Source: Pelodera strongyloides (taxonomy: Eukaryota > Nematoda > Chromadorea > Rhabditida > Rhabditidae). From it: a stretch of 64,000 bases of DNA. Where the stretch lies: assembly GCA_036852015.1 (NCBI GenBank), contig JAANDG010000152.1:186001-250000 (forward strand), read 5' to 3'. This document shows, piece after piece, positions 34,721 through 48,500 of this stretch. The position numbers and the translations under genes were made by a program. The stretch's first letter is position 1; each line of letters opens with the position of its first letter. A model generated the notes under the pieces. That model saw nothing but the letters and a program-made list of their open reading frames with translations, was not told where the DNA came from and made no database searches.

Positions 34721-35114
34721 TTAAAGCGAATTAGCGGGCGGTCTCAACAAAAAAAATACAAAAAGAGGACGAGTAAACAACCGTGCGTTGACCACCATTT
34801 TCAAACCGTGTGTTTTTGGAATTTTACTAGCCAAATTCAAAATATTTTGTCAACATTTCGTCATTTGGATGCTGCGGTGTGTGTTATAATTTGAAACGGC
34901 CATCCCTCGATTTTTCCAGGGCCGTGCTAGTATTAAAATCGGCAAATCGCCTGAAGCGAATTTTCCCATACAAAATCGCAAAATATGGTTGTTTGAGAAC
35001 ATTTTTGTGCAAGATGCACTTATTTGTTTGTGTTTTTATGTTTATTTTCGTTTATAACTTTTTTCAAACTATTTTTGGTGAAAAAACCCCAAACCGGGTG
35101 GTATTTCGCTTTAA
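34721..35114. mobile_element. Long family A variant (about 394 bp) with TTAA-AGCG ends
   Basis: Left end TTAAAGCGAATTAGCGGGCG, right end GGGTGGTATTTCGCTTTAA. The interior differs from the 180-bp copies and is twice the length. An internal open frame (34879-35139) has no recognisable content. Confidence 0.6.
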
Positions 35115-35479
35115 AGTATTAAAGAGAGGCGTTTTATGAAGTAACCACATAAATAGAAGAACTATGAAAACTAAAATCCTAAAATGAGGTATTTCTTTGG
35201 CCATTTCTTGCTTTCTTCCAATGCGAGTGACTTTCTGGACAGTCACGCAAATGAATACAAGATCTATCTTGGTTGTCTCGGTACAAAATCTATTCATTTT
35301 CATTAATTCATTTTTTTTTTGTTCGTGTTGTGTTTTTAGTAGGCACACTGCACCACACTTTGCGATTTCATATAGTATTTTAGTTTCACTTATAATATAG
35401 TGTGTCTTTCTCTCTCTTTCTCTCCCTGCAGTTCAAGCATATGTAAAATGGATCAAGAGTTTAATTTTATAATATTGTG

Positions 35480-35488
35480 TTCTTGCAG
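35480..35488 (+). other. Splice acceptor directly before the pbrm-1 start codon
   Basis: TTCTTGCAG abuts ATG at 35489. A second good acceptor (TCTCCCTGCAG) ends about 57 bases upstream. Either an SL trans-splice site or the end of a 5' UTR intron. Confidence 0.6.
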
Positions 35489-38400
35489 ATGAGCGCCGCT
35501 CGTCGGAAGCGGCTCACTGATTTGGAGAATTCTCCCGGAGTGGGCACACCAAAGAGGAGACGTACCAAGGCGGACAGAAATGCCGAACAGGTAAGATAAC
35601 TAATAACGGGTTTCCGCCAACTCGTCTTTCTGTCTCAACACTCTTCTGATTTCTATTCTTCCTCGTTAGTCGTTGTATTTTTCTACGCTCCCTCTTTTTT
35701 CGCTGTTCGTTGTTGTACTATTTCTATCCTTCTTTGTCTTTTCTCATGGCTGTATTTATGTGCTCATGTTTAAAATACAAAGTGAATAGAAAATAATTAA
35801 CTCAAACATTTCGAAGTGCATGTAAAGACACGAAATTACTTTAATGGGGCCTGAGACCTCACTTTTGTAAACTTTGATTGCACATAAAGAAGTAATGAAG
35901 AAATGAAGTAGGGTGAGACGAGATTTATTGCGGTAGTACCTATGCTCGCTGTCGTATTTTACTATTTATTTGACTTTTGTGAATTGCTATAATGTTAGTT
36001 TTTAAGTTTTTGAAAAGTGAAGAGTGAATACTATAATCTAAGGAATATTACATATTTAGATTGGCTGGTGTCATGAAATATTTGAAGTACTGAAAGATCA
36101 TAAGACGCTCGAAGGAAAAACGTTGACAGAATGGTTTTTGAGAGCTCCATCGAGACGGTATGTTTCATCATTTTATTAAAGGAGTCGTATTTGTTCGTTG
36201 CCGTGTTGTGATCCCCATCCCCTTTTCAATTTTCATCCAAGACGCCAATGGTATTCATTGTAACACACGTTGAATAAATAATTTACAACACACGTGAATA
36301 AATAATCTTACTATGACGCTTCATTTGTATGACAATTTGGAAATGTAGGTATTATTCTAACGTTGCCGTTAAATTAGTGGGACAGGACCGTTGTGCATAT
36401 AACTTTAAAATAATATGTGGAATTTCGTTTACTTATTTTCGATTTTTCAGAACTGATCCAAAGTATTATGAAGTTGTGACGCAGCCGATGGATTTTGCTC
36501 GAATTCAGCAAAAGCTGAAAATGGATGAATATAAGAACTTTGACGAGTTTGTCACAGATGTGGAGCTGCTCATCGGCAATAATAAGAGTTATTATACGGT
36601 ATGACTTTGAAAATTCTATTTGTTTCATACTGTAGTAGTGTAGTGTCTTTCTGCGTTAGTTTTGTTTATCGGTTTCGTAGTTCCGTTTCTTGCTCATTTT
36701 ACAGGTAGAGCTTCGTACATGTTCATATACCAACTATTTATATTCATACGTTTGCACCTGTGCACACGTATAGTTGGCACTGACACCAACCAGTTGTTAA
36801 ACATCTAGAATCGGTATCAGCTGCTGTTGTCTGAGTTATCTCCCGTTTTCGCATATTCTGTTCTGAACACAGTTAGTTATTACAAATTACAACTGACAAC
36901 TTTTATTGTTTTTGTTACATTGTTATTTCTAGGAGGAATGCGATGAGCAGAAAGTGGTAAACGAACTCGAGACTGTATTCGCCGAAAGGAGAGAAAGGCA
37001 GCTAAACGGCTGTGAGAATAAACCGATTGATGCTAGTCCGGCACCTTCGAGCAGAATGAGTATGAGGTCGGTTCATTTTATTCGTGTCTTATGTTTTTCA
37101 TTTTTTATTGTTCGTCTGGAAATTTTCTTCTTTTATCTCTGTGCGCTAGACTAGTTTAGTAAACTTAACTACTGGTAGTTGTGCGATTTTCGTATCCTTT
37201 AAGCTAACCTAGTGTATAATATATTATTTATTATTTCCTTTCAGATCAGCGTCTCCGAATTCGAACTCTCGAATGTCTGCGCAGCGGGAGCCACTGAATG
37301 AAAAGATAGTAGAAGACATCGTGGCCAGTATATTGGATTTGACTGATGACTCGGGACGCCTTCTAAGTCCCCCATTTAGAGTCCTGCAGAGCAGAGAGGT
37401 ACGAAGTTTCTGGATTCTGGGGTTTCCAAGTATCCGAAAAATTCGGTGTGATTCTGTCAATACTACCGTGTTGCTGCACGAAACCTGCATATATAATATG
37501 GAAAAATTAAAAAAAAATCTAGTTTAGTTCTAAGATACGGTGAACGTTCACCGTACTTGTAAACCCCATGAATGTGTTGTTGCACTCTTCGGAAAATTGC
37601 CCTTTGTTTGATTTATTATATGCTGCACTTGTAATTGATCTTTTACCTTAAGTCCCAAACGAAGATGCAGTTTTTCTGATTCTTTGATAATTATAAGACG
37701 AAGAGTATGTTTTTTTTTGCTGTTTATCATCCCAATTGCTTTCAGGAGTTCCCCACATATTACGAAAAGATCACAGAGCCGATCGACCTGAAAATGATTG
37801 CTGAGAAAGCAAGAGCTGGCAGTTATTCATCATTCTCGCAGTTGGATACTGATATTCGACTACTGTGCAAAAATGCCAAGGTACTTTGAACATTGACAGT
37901 TTTTTTTATTACTACTAAAGACTAAAAAAACTGACATTTTGCATTAAAAGAACAAGTTTGCAACTCGCTTGTCTTGACAATGTGCATTGAGCGTCTGCTT
38001 CAGTTGTCTATGTTATTTTTTTATGTTTAATAAGAAACTGAAACAGAGAGTCGGGATTCCTTTGACATGCTTTAGGATTTATGTTGCTATGCTATAGTTA
38101 TTACGTTTTTTTCATTGCCACTTTATGACTGTGATGATAAACGGTGCTTCTTCAGGTGTTCAATGAGCCCGGATCGGTGATCCACCGTGACTCCACGTCA
38201 ATCCTTCGTTTCTTCACAAAGAAAGTAAAAGAGGCGAACACGGGACATCTCGACTCGCTTGATCAACAGAGGTTTGAGTTTTATGCTTAATTGTATGTCA
38301 TTATTTGATTGATGTAAATCTATAAATGTGTGCCTGACTGATGCTTTTTACCTAGAAGCCACGCAGTTCTTGTTTAGTCTATATCTATCGGTTTATTATA

Positions 38401-39581
38401 GTGTTTATATAGTTTATTTTGGCGATTTTGGCCATTTAGTTTGAAGCTATCCGAATTACTGGGGGCTTCGAGGTATCCAGTTATTCTGTTAGTGTTCTGC
38501 TGTTCACTTCTGAATTGTTGATTGTAGGATCGACTATAACAAAGAGATGATCGACAATCTGATCGCACAATCGTCATCTTCTATGGGCATTGAAGAATTC
38601 AGTGAAGACAGTGAAGAGGATGAGGACACGGAGACGGCAGAAGATGCTAGGTGAGAGTGATTTTTGGTGTAGTTTGTATGCAGTCTTTATAGTTTAATCT
38701 GTAGTCCTTTGTATATAGTTTGTACGTTTGTAGCCGTATACCACTGATTTATGTAGGGTCTCTAACCGGTGGTAGTCCCTTGCGGTGTTGGCTCGAGTTA
38801 TTCTACGACATGGTATCGTAGGTAATTAGAACTGTATGCATGCGAGCCTTGCAAGCCAATTTGTTTGGTGATTATTCTAATTTAAACCTTTATCAGATGG
38901 AAACTCTACTGGACGATCCGCAATGAGCCCGATGAGAATGACTCGGATAGCAATCTGGCCGATCCTTTTCTGGAATTGCCACAAAAGTCGTAAGTTTTTT
39001 TTGTATACTTGTTGTAGTTTCTTTATGGGGGTTGCTAGGGCTCGTCGACTTGCGAGAAGTAGAGACGCCTACATCTGGTGAAGGATGTACTAGTCTGTAG
39101 CTGGAACATATATCGGGCGTGTACATAGTTTTGGGCTTTATGGAGAGACTACTAGAGACTAGATATAATAGATTATTCCATATACAGGTACTATCCGGAC
39201 TACTACGATGAAATTGAGAAGCCAGTCTCTCTGTTTTTAATCAATAAGAAACTGAAAAGGTCGGAGTACACGGATGTTGAATCACTGGTGGCTGACCTTA
39301 TCCAGGTATGTTTTGGAAGTTTTTATTTTTTTTTGTCTGAAGCTTGTCGTTCTGATCTCGAAGGTTTTGTCTTTTTTTATATTTATTTCGTTTGGATGTA
39401 CGTTGGGCATTGGGCTATTTATTGGACACCGTTGTTTAGTCCCAATTCCTCTATATTGTAGATGTTCGAAAACGCTTGCTCGTATAATATGGAGGGATCG
39501 GAAATATATAAAGCCGCCAGAAAACTGCAGAGGTTAACGCTGAGCACAGTGCGGAGATTGGTTCATGGAATTGATATCACG
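35489..39581 (+). other. pbrm-1: pbrm-1 exons 1-11: N-terminus and bromodomains 1-3
   Basis: Exons 35489-35590, 36060-36157, 36451-36598, 36933-37066, 37245-37398, 37746-37880, 38156-38271, 38528-38650, 38897-38989, 39188-39305, 39462-39581. Bromodomain 1 (about residues 38-130) has PKYYEVVTQPMDFARIQQKL and the acetyl-lysine-pocket Asn in NNKSYY. Bromodomain 2 (178-290) has FPTYYEKITEPIDL and VFNEPGS. Bromodomain 3 (335-440) has YYPDYYDEIEKPVSL and SYNMEGS. The Y-Y pair and pocket Asn are present in all three, so acetyl-lysine binding is plausible. An acidic Asp/Glu stretch (EEDEDTETAEDA, exon 8) separates domains 2 and 3. Confidence 0.93.
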
Positions 39582-42500
39582 GTTTGTTATGTTTTCTTAT
39601 CTTATTTGTTTCAATGTTTTCATAGTCTGTGGGTTTTTTATTTGTGTTTGGTTTGTGTTTATCCTTAGCTTTTTGGAATCTACTTAACTTTGGTACTTTT
39701 CCATTTATTGATGCTTATTACTGCTTACCGTAATATAGTTCGTATTCGTACATATCGTAGTATAGTTTTTTGTGTGTTGCTGCTATTCGTGTGTTTCACA
39801 CATCAGACTTAAAATGCCAGCTCCTTTGGAAAATTTGCATATGATAAGCAAATCCTATGTATCCTATGCTAATTTTGCACGATCGTCCACGGCTATCGCG
39901 CAAAATTAGCATAGGACACATAGGATTTGCTTATCATATGCAAATTTTCCAAAGGAGCTGGCATTTCGCTTTAACTAAACAAGCAAGGATTGACTGTTCC
40001 CGGTCCCCTTCCCGTACCGTTTTGCTTCCTCTCCAAAAATGTTAATTTTGAAAAGTTTTTTAGAAGTTCAAAATCAGCCAGGAAAGTGAGCCAACGACTT
40101 CGCCCGTTGTTACACCGGGTCCAAAGAAGCGAGCAAAGAAGGAAGTGGCAAGCGATGATGAGTCTGATAAGGTAGGGAAGATTATTAGTTCAAGATGAAA
40201 TAGTGATTTCGTCTTTCCTGCATTCATACTTCTACGCTCGCTTTACACTTTACACTATGGGAATGTTTTCTTTTTCTTTTAATGGGCTAGTCTATACTTT
40301 GCGTCGGTACCGTACCGTTTGTATGCGGAACTTATGTACTTATGCAATCCAGAAACTAAGATATGCGAAACCGTTATGTTTACTTACAGTCTGATGAAAA
40401 GGAGCGCAAGCCCCGGCGTAAGAAGCAGATGGTTGTCTCGACGGGATTGACGCCCTCGGTGAGCACACCCGGGAAGCCAGGCCGCAAGTCGTTGGACGAA
40501 TTACAACTGAGATACAGAATCAACCTGGCCAAGTTCTGGCAGCATTTGTATGAATTGAAGGTTTGTGTTTTGTTGTTTCGTTAGTGTTTGTCATGTTTGG
40601 TGTTACATTTTTTATTGATTGTTGCTGAGCATTTTTATATATTGAATTGGCGATGGATGATGGATGTTATTTCATTTTGAGTGCTTAAGGATTAACTGGC
40701 TGCTGATAAGGCAAAGTTAGACCCAAGCATGCAGCAGAGAACTGAGCTCTGTGGGCGTCCCGTGTTTGAAATCTGAAATAGATGGCTAGTTACAGTTTTC
40801 ATTAATTTGATGTTATTGTTCTTCAGGAAAACGATGACTATTGGCCGATTGGCGCATTCATGGAGCTGCCGGCGCGAAAGGAGTATCCGGATTACTATGA
40901 AGTGATCAAGGATCCAATTGATATGAAGAAGATTATGTCAAAGATCGAGAACAATGGGGTTGGTTCTTTTGCTCTTGACCGTTTTTCTTTCTTAACTGTA
41001 TTTATTGTCTTAATTATGTATGTTTGCGCACCTTTGTGTGTAATAAATTATTATTATATTTCTTTCTCTCTCTCTCAAATTTAATTTCACTGAAAAGTTA
41101 TAGTTGTAAATGTTTTTCGAAGTTATAGGTTATAGTTCTACAAGACATCTATTTTTAGTATGTCATACTACGCCCCTTGCTAAAAAGTTTCATAGTATGA
41201 TCAGCTCATAACTGAGCTTTTATCTTGAACGTGAAACATCTTGCTTTCACAAACGAGTTTTAAACTGGTTAGACAAAATGGTGTTATTGTGTACGAATTG
41301 GTTATGCTCGTTCTCGTTTTTATGACTTTTGTAAATTTACCTTTTCCAGTACGCCTCGTCCGATGAGCTCATTGCTGACTTTGCTTTAATGTTCGACAAC
41401 TGTCGCGAGTATAACGAGCCGGGATCCCAATTGCACAAGTGAGTTCTGTTATTATTATTATTTATTTATGAGTGTGTTTGTTTTTGTTGTTTTGGTATCC
41501 TTGTTTTCTGTAAGATAGTATGTAGTCGTTTTATTATGTACATGTTTACCTGTGTTTCCTTTATCTCATGTTCATATTTATTCGCCGTTTTGTTCTTCAG
41601 TTGTTAGGTGTTTTAAACAGGCGCTAAATGAACGGTGTGTCGTTCAAGTACTCTGTTTGCTGACTTTGATACATTTTTGTAAATACATGTATTTAAAGTG
41701 ATGCGAACCGTTTGGAGGCGACCGTGCGACATTTGCATTCAACCACTCCCGGGACCCCGTTCCGAAGCCCGTTGGCACTCAAGGAGCAATTTGGGTACGT
41801 TATTTATTTTGAACTTTGTAGTTTGTAGTTTGTAGGCTGTAGTTTTGTACCACTGTAGGAAACGCTTACCAGGCTTAATGATGTCAGATGTGGGCTGTGT
41901 CCATTCTATGTATTATCCCTTAAAATTATGTACGTACCATTTCTGCCTGCTTCTTCTTCATCGTTTCTCCATTTTAATTTTGATTTTGTGAGCAAGTAGT
42001 TTTAGAAAACGAATGTGTGGCGTGTGTATTGCTTATCATGCTTGTACTTACTGCTTGAGAATAAGCAAGTTTTTATTAATATCATCATTCCTTGAGGATT
42101 TACTCTGCAACTTATTTTTATAGATACATCACGTAATGTATACTGTTTTGTTTCTAACCAATAATCAACTAGAACAAATGCTGGCACATGCAGCGAGTAA
42201 CTAAAATGACCACTTAAGAATACTTACCGTGTAAATATTAACAGGTTGAGGTGGAGGTTGCATTATGTATAGCTCGGACTGGCTCGAAGTCTTGTGCATT
42301 GATTAAATTCCATTTATTGTCTTGCCTCAAGTATTTTCTATTTTTTATGGTATTTCTCTTAGATAGGCAAACTTGTCAGTGAGCGTGCGCAAGACTTCGG
42401 GCTGTTTTTTTTGTAAATTAAGTAACAAAGTAGCATAGAAAGAGAAAATACTGAAGTATTTGGCTATAGCTGGCACCAAACGAATCTGTCGGCTCTGGGT

Positions 42501-45500
42501 GCTCCGCGAGGTGTCCGCTCTGAAGAGGAGGAGCGTAAGCGGAAAGAGGAGCGAAAACAATTGCGGAAGGAGCGAGCTGGCTTAGAGGAGGAAGCCGAGT
42601 ACGTCCGACCACCGCCCATCGTCCATCATGCATTCTATTTCATGGACTGCCCGCCGCCCGACTTTGCCCTACGGTAGATATAGAAGCATGCATATTCATG
42701 GTATCTTGGTCCTCACACTTGGCACATTTCATCACGTTGTTTGAGATTTGAGCACTATCGCTTGTGGTCACTGCTTTGTTGCACAACTTCTTGGTTCTTG
42801 GCTTGGGAGTGAGTTTTCTGGTATTTTTGAGGTTTTTGGAACCTGGCGAGTAGAAGGGAATCGCATCTGAAGCAGATTTATGGGTTCATTTAATAATTGG
42901 CATCGGCATCTTTATTGGGCTAATTGCTAATTATGTTCATTTTGAGTATTTTTTTTTATTGCATGCAAAGCAAATTGATTTCATGTCTTCATGTTGTTGG
43001 TGATTTGTGTTGGTCGCTGATTTTCTGGTATTGTTTTTGTGGGTTTTGATTGGATCTTTGTGAGATTGATTTGTTCTTCTCTTCACTCTTACTGGTCCAT
43101 ATTTTAAGCGGTATGACACGTGGTTTGTGAAACGTGTTGAACAGCAAGACAACTGTATTCCCATTTATTGTATGCAAATGTCTGTATGAGTAGACTACAT
43201 AATATACCAGAAAATTTGTACAATAGTGCCACGCAGGAATCCAGTTGTCTGATGTACATTTCACAAATCGCCTGTCATACCGCTTTGAAAGCACCATTCA
43301 CTGTTTACATATTTCAGCTCTCCGTTCCCGCCTCCGCATATGGGAGTGCATATGAATAATCATCATAATCAAGCCCATCACACCCCGGTGAAGGCTCAGC
43401 CGAAGACACCCAAGGCAGTGTCGAACATGCAAGGAAAGACGCCTGAACAGCAGAAGATGTGGAGTCTGTATAATGAGCTCCTGGAATACAAGTGGGTGGA
43501 TTTACTTAGTATTCTTGTTATTATTTTTCCCAGTGCACCGGGAGGTGGCACCCTGTCATTGGATCTTTATTCTGAGATTTGGGCGGTGTGGTATAATGTT
43601 GGTTTCTAGTCGCTTTACGGGAATTGATATAACATAAACATACACAACTAATCTACTTTTTTCAGAGACCACAAGGGCAGGCAAATCGCTGAACTGTTCC
43701 GAAAGCTACCCAATAAGCAGGTATTATTTTGATTTCGTTGCTGATTTTGCTTGCTTCGTTTTATTGATATTGAGTTTTTTTTGTCGTTCATTGATTTGCA
43801 AATTTATTCGCTGTTGCATAGGGTAGATTTACTAGCTTTTCAACTGATGAATATTTAACTTGTCAGGAAATGCCCGACTACTATGAGGTGATCAAGAAGC
43901 CAATGGACTTTAGCAAGGTGCAATATCGCTTGACTGCGAATGTGAGTTTCTTTTTTATATATATAAGATTTTTGTATTTTCTTTCTCTGGTTTAGTTGTT
44001 TTAGAAATGTTTAGAAATGTTTAGAAATGTTTATTAGACTCTTAGAAAGAGCGCAACGCCATAAGAGACGATGAAAGGATTCAATAGTTTTAAAATTCAA
44101 AGTAGTAAATCAAATAATCAATATAAGGAATTATTAAAGATAAAATACGGAAAAATGCATAGCATATATATATATATATCCACCAAAGATAAAAAGAAAC
44201 TCCACAGAGAATAGTTGTAACTGACATATCATCAAAGAAACTGTATTCACACAAGCAGCTAACAATTTTGTAGTTTTAGACTAGTTTAGCCACGTTACCT
44301 CAACACAAAACTACGTGCACACGATATCAGCAATCCTAAACGTGCCACACTCCAAAATACAACAGTATACTTGAACAATGTCAAAATAGCTCAGGGCCAT
44401 AACAAGAAAGTAGGGACCTAGCATCAGAACCGCCCTCCGCCCGCAGGAGTCTGCATGCGCTACATAGCTAAACTAGTTTGAGTATTTAGAGTAAGCCCTC
44501 ACCCTCACGTATTTACCCTCACGTATTGCGTAGAGTTCCTTTTTATCTATTAGTTGCATTTTTCACTTTATACTTTATACGCCTGTCACCACTAACAATT
44601 TAGTGTTCTCGCAAAATTAGGCGTGGCCAACCTGAGGTGGGTTCTAATACGTGCAAAATGAGTATAAGTCACTTGTGTCACTGCCTCTCCCCTACCCCTT
44701 GTTCAGTGTACAGTATACAATTTTTCTATCTGTGTGACGTAACGGTGAACTCCTTTTTTACTTTACTACTTTCGGCGTACTGGGAGAGCTACCTCTGACT
44801 TTGAGCCGTATATATTGTTTCTAATAATGGTAAAGCATATTGAACCTGCGAAGTTTATTAAATGACCACATATATTATCAGTATAGTCAAGTTATTGTTG
44901 CCACACCTGGTCGTGTTGTCTGCGCACATACTCCTCTTTTTCTTTTAGTCAATTGGTGAAACCTTTTTTTTGTACTTTATTTGTTGAGCCAGTTCTGGGT
45001 GCGTATACTGATATAAGCATATTTCAGGGCTATGCTTCTCCCACTGAATTTGTCGCCGATCTGACGCTAATGTTTGACAACGCGTGTAAATATAATGAGC
45101 CGGACAGTCAAGTGTATAAGGTTTGTTTGGTTTGTTGTGTTGATTGTGTGCCTATTAGTACGAATAATGTGTTTTTTATGTTTATTATTAGTTGCGCTTT
45201 ATATTTATATATATGATGTACGACCGATCGATCGTCTTACACTGAGTTCATGGTAGTTGGTAGATGCATCCCTGGGAGGTTACGTTTGGCGATTGTGTCC
45301 CGCAGAGTCTACAGTTAGGGCTGTTTTTATTTTATGTTATCTTTTAAAGGATGCCGTAACACTGGCTTCTGTGGTGATCACCAGGAAGCGAGAGTGGGGT
45401 GCTGAGGAGGCGGTGCCTCGAGTGCAAGTTCAGATCAGAGCCATACTGACCAACATCTTTGCCGCCATATTTAATAAGAAGGTTGGTTGTTTTTCTTTTC

Positions 45501-48500
45501 TCTTGTATGGGTTCTGAAATTGGGATATGGATTTATTGTTTTTGTCGTGATCTTTCTTTTTTGCCTTGGTTCTGATGATTTGGCGCTACCGCTACTACAT
45601 CGCTGGTCTAAGTGTGGTTTTTGTGAGTGGTGTTTATGGATACTGTTTATTTTGTGCCCAAATTGGTGAATACGGCCTCAGAACTATTCCACTCTCCAGT
45701 TCTCCAGGAAGTTGCATTGTTTTGATCGTTCGCTGGGTTCTTCTTTGTTGTAGTGCTGAAACATGTGCATTTTCATTAGGCAATTTTTTTTTACCTTTCA
45801 ATTAGTAAAAAAAGTTTCCTTCTGCACTGCAGCAAATCATAGGAGCTTTTCATCGTTTAACAGTCATCGTCGTCATTTTCAATATATTATATTTCCAGGG
45901 TGCCGATGATCGTTGCTTCTCCGATTCACTGTCCGAATTGCCCGACCTACTAAAGGCGATGAACGTGCCCAAGGAGAAGTGGCCCTTCTCGTTTGAGCAG
46001 ATCAAGAAGAATATTGATAAGGTGAGGGGGTTTCATGTTTTAGTTTTGTCAGTGTGATGTTGATTATATGAATGTTGAGAATATTCAGGATGTTGTGCGG
46101 TTCATAGTTGAATTGCCTCTTTTTAGGATTGTTTATTTGTATTTCTAGTGTGGATTTTTTTATAGTAATTTTTGAAGAATATGTTACGCAATATGAGAAA
46201 TGTTAGTGGGACTGAATGTGTAGAGTTGTAGAGAGCATTGGAACCGCTCAGTTCGGTATATTATAGCATCAACTTGTTGACGAGGAGTTGACGAACTGAC
46301 GACCATCCGAATTAGCATATTGCATAAATTTGGATGGTGGTCTTGAGCGTTTCCCGACGAATTTTATGCCCTGAGGTATATTCAATGTGGTGGTTTAGTG
46401 TCGTTATCGCCGTTTGGACCGTTTCCAAAAGGACTTTTTCGACTTGTTTGAGATGGCGAGAGAGTACAGCGGCAGTGATTCACAGGTATTTTTTCTTCCC
46501 TTTTTTACGTGCACTATGCGCGAACTTGGAGTATGAGGTTGATTGACGGTAGACGTGAACGTAGGTAAAGAAAAATGGGAGCGGTTCAGCGTTTAGCAGT
46601 GTGTTGACATAATGCCGCTGAAACATTGGGACTAGGCGCCTTTTATTTCTTCGCCGGGTTTTTCCCGGACCTCGGAGCACCTAGCAATTAATAGCTCAGA
46701 AACTACTGAACCAAAACACTTGATTTTTTTTTTTGCGAATCAGTATTTGTTTTGCTGTTTGATTGTGTATTAGATTCTTTGGAATGATACGATGAAACTT
46801 GTGAAATCGACAAAATTTTAGATGTTCGAAGACGCGGCGGCTCTTCAGTTGGCGTTTATTAAAGAAAGAGATGAACGGTGCAAGGGTCTGATTTCCAGCC
46901 GAGCTTTCCTGGTTGTAGAGAATACGGTTATCGAACAGGTAGGAAATTAAATAAATATAAAATACAAATTGAATAGACATTTGAGCGATAGCGAGTTACT
47001 TATGTCCCTTATGGAGTGTAAGCCTTTTTGAGATATGTTGAGTTTTGGCGTAAAGCGCAGTGTAAAATACCATCACCATAGGATCAAGATTGCCAGAACA
47101 CTACGATAACGTACGGTCTTTATGCGTTGGTTCGGCGTTTTCGAGCTATTTCCAGTTGCGGTTTGATATTCAAAGCTATTGTAGATTGCTCTGCAAAAGC
47201 ACAAGAAGGCAAAACAAGAAACCGAAGACGATAGAAAGGCGGACAAGGAGGCGTCTGCTAGCCAGAGCAACCAGGTATGATGATCTTATTATATAAAGGA
47301 GAAGAGTTTACTTGGTCTTTTGTTTGTATGCACGCAACGAAATCCTTTCATAAAGAAAATTTTCTACTCACAATCGAATGAGAACATACAAAATCTTTGA
47401 CGCTGGCGGGATTCGAACCCACAGCAGCACACAATCTCTCGCTTCACAGTCCAACGCTCTACCTACTGAGCTATGCTAGCTTATCACAAGGATAATCCTC
47501 TGCCCTACATACAGCACCTTCAGTAGCAAATTTGCATGGTAGCATTAGTCGAGTGGTGATCCAAACTGATTATTATACACTTCCACAATCAGAGACGTGT
47601 GAATGTGTGGGAGGAGAAAGAGACGAGAGTTAACTTTTTAAATTGTAGCAATCCTTTTTTTAAATAGGGAAACAATCGGCCGAAGGCCGATTCCTCCAGT
47701 CGGAAAAGAGCCCGTAGGGCTCTTTGAACGGCTGGTATTTGATATTCTAGTATTTTATCGATTTGAGGTTGTTTTGACTTTTTATTGACTGATTTACTTG
47801 TCACTGCACTGCGCAGAAAAAAGGGCATTTTAGTGTATCTCTTTGGTTTTTGGTTATTTGTTCTTAGTTCTTACCACTAGCAACTTTGATTACAAAATAT
47901 CGGTGTTCGAATTTTGACAAAGATACATATATGTGGTTAAGTTTAAGGAGGGCGAGCAAGAGCTCGATGCTTTGGAAAGTAACGGCACCAAGGTGGAGCT
48001 GGGTGACTTTGTCTACGTGGCACCCACTGCTGAAACGTCGAAACATGGAAATCACATTATGCGAGTGGAGAGGATATACAAGGTTTGTATTTTTGTACTT
48101 TTTTGTAGAATACTTTTTTTTGTAGAATAGGATGTAAATCGTGTCTTGGTGGATAATTGTGTTTTATATTAATGTGTACCCTACTTCTGCCCTGAAGGAA
48201 GGTCCCAGTAATCCTTTAATCCTTTTAATTTAGGATTCCGATGGTACAGAAATGGTACGTGGTCGATGGGTGTTCCGGCCCCACGAAACTTTCCACAGGA
48301 AATCGCGAAAGTTTATCGAAAATGAGGTTGGTATGGTAATTATTATAGGATTTTGGAGCCATGAAATAAATATTTATTCATTGGGGTCTTTTTTGGTTCC
48401 CCTCCGGCTGTTTCCCGGATAGTGCGGCACTTGTCATTGTATTGTACGAATAGTCTAATAACTGTAATATGGAAGTGTTATTTCCTAGCGTCGGATTCAA

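Larger units (their letters stand above)
30574..35488. other. Divergent upstream region between the ARMC5-like gene and pbrm-1
   Basis: No coding exon supported. It contains family A elements at 30885-31052 and 31324-31504, and a long family A variant at 34721-35114. There is a GC-rich patch at 32800-33080, a dispersed repeat at 33849-34010 and a hairpin at 34445-34530. Both promoters must lie here, unless one gene has distant 5' UTR exons. No TATA-like core could be assigned with confidence. Confidence 0.6.
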
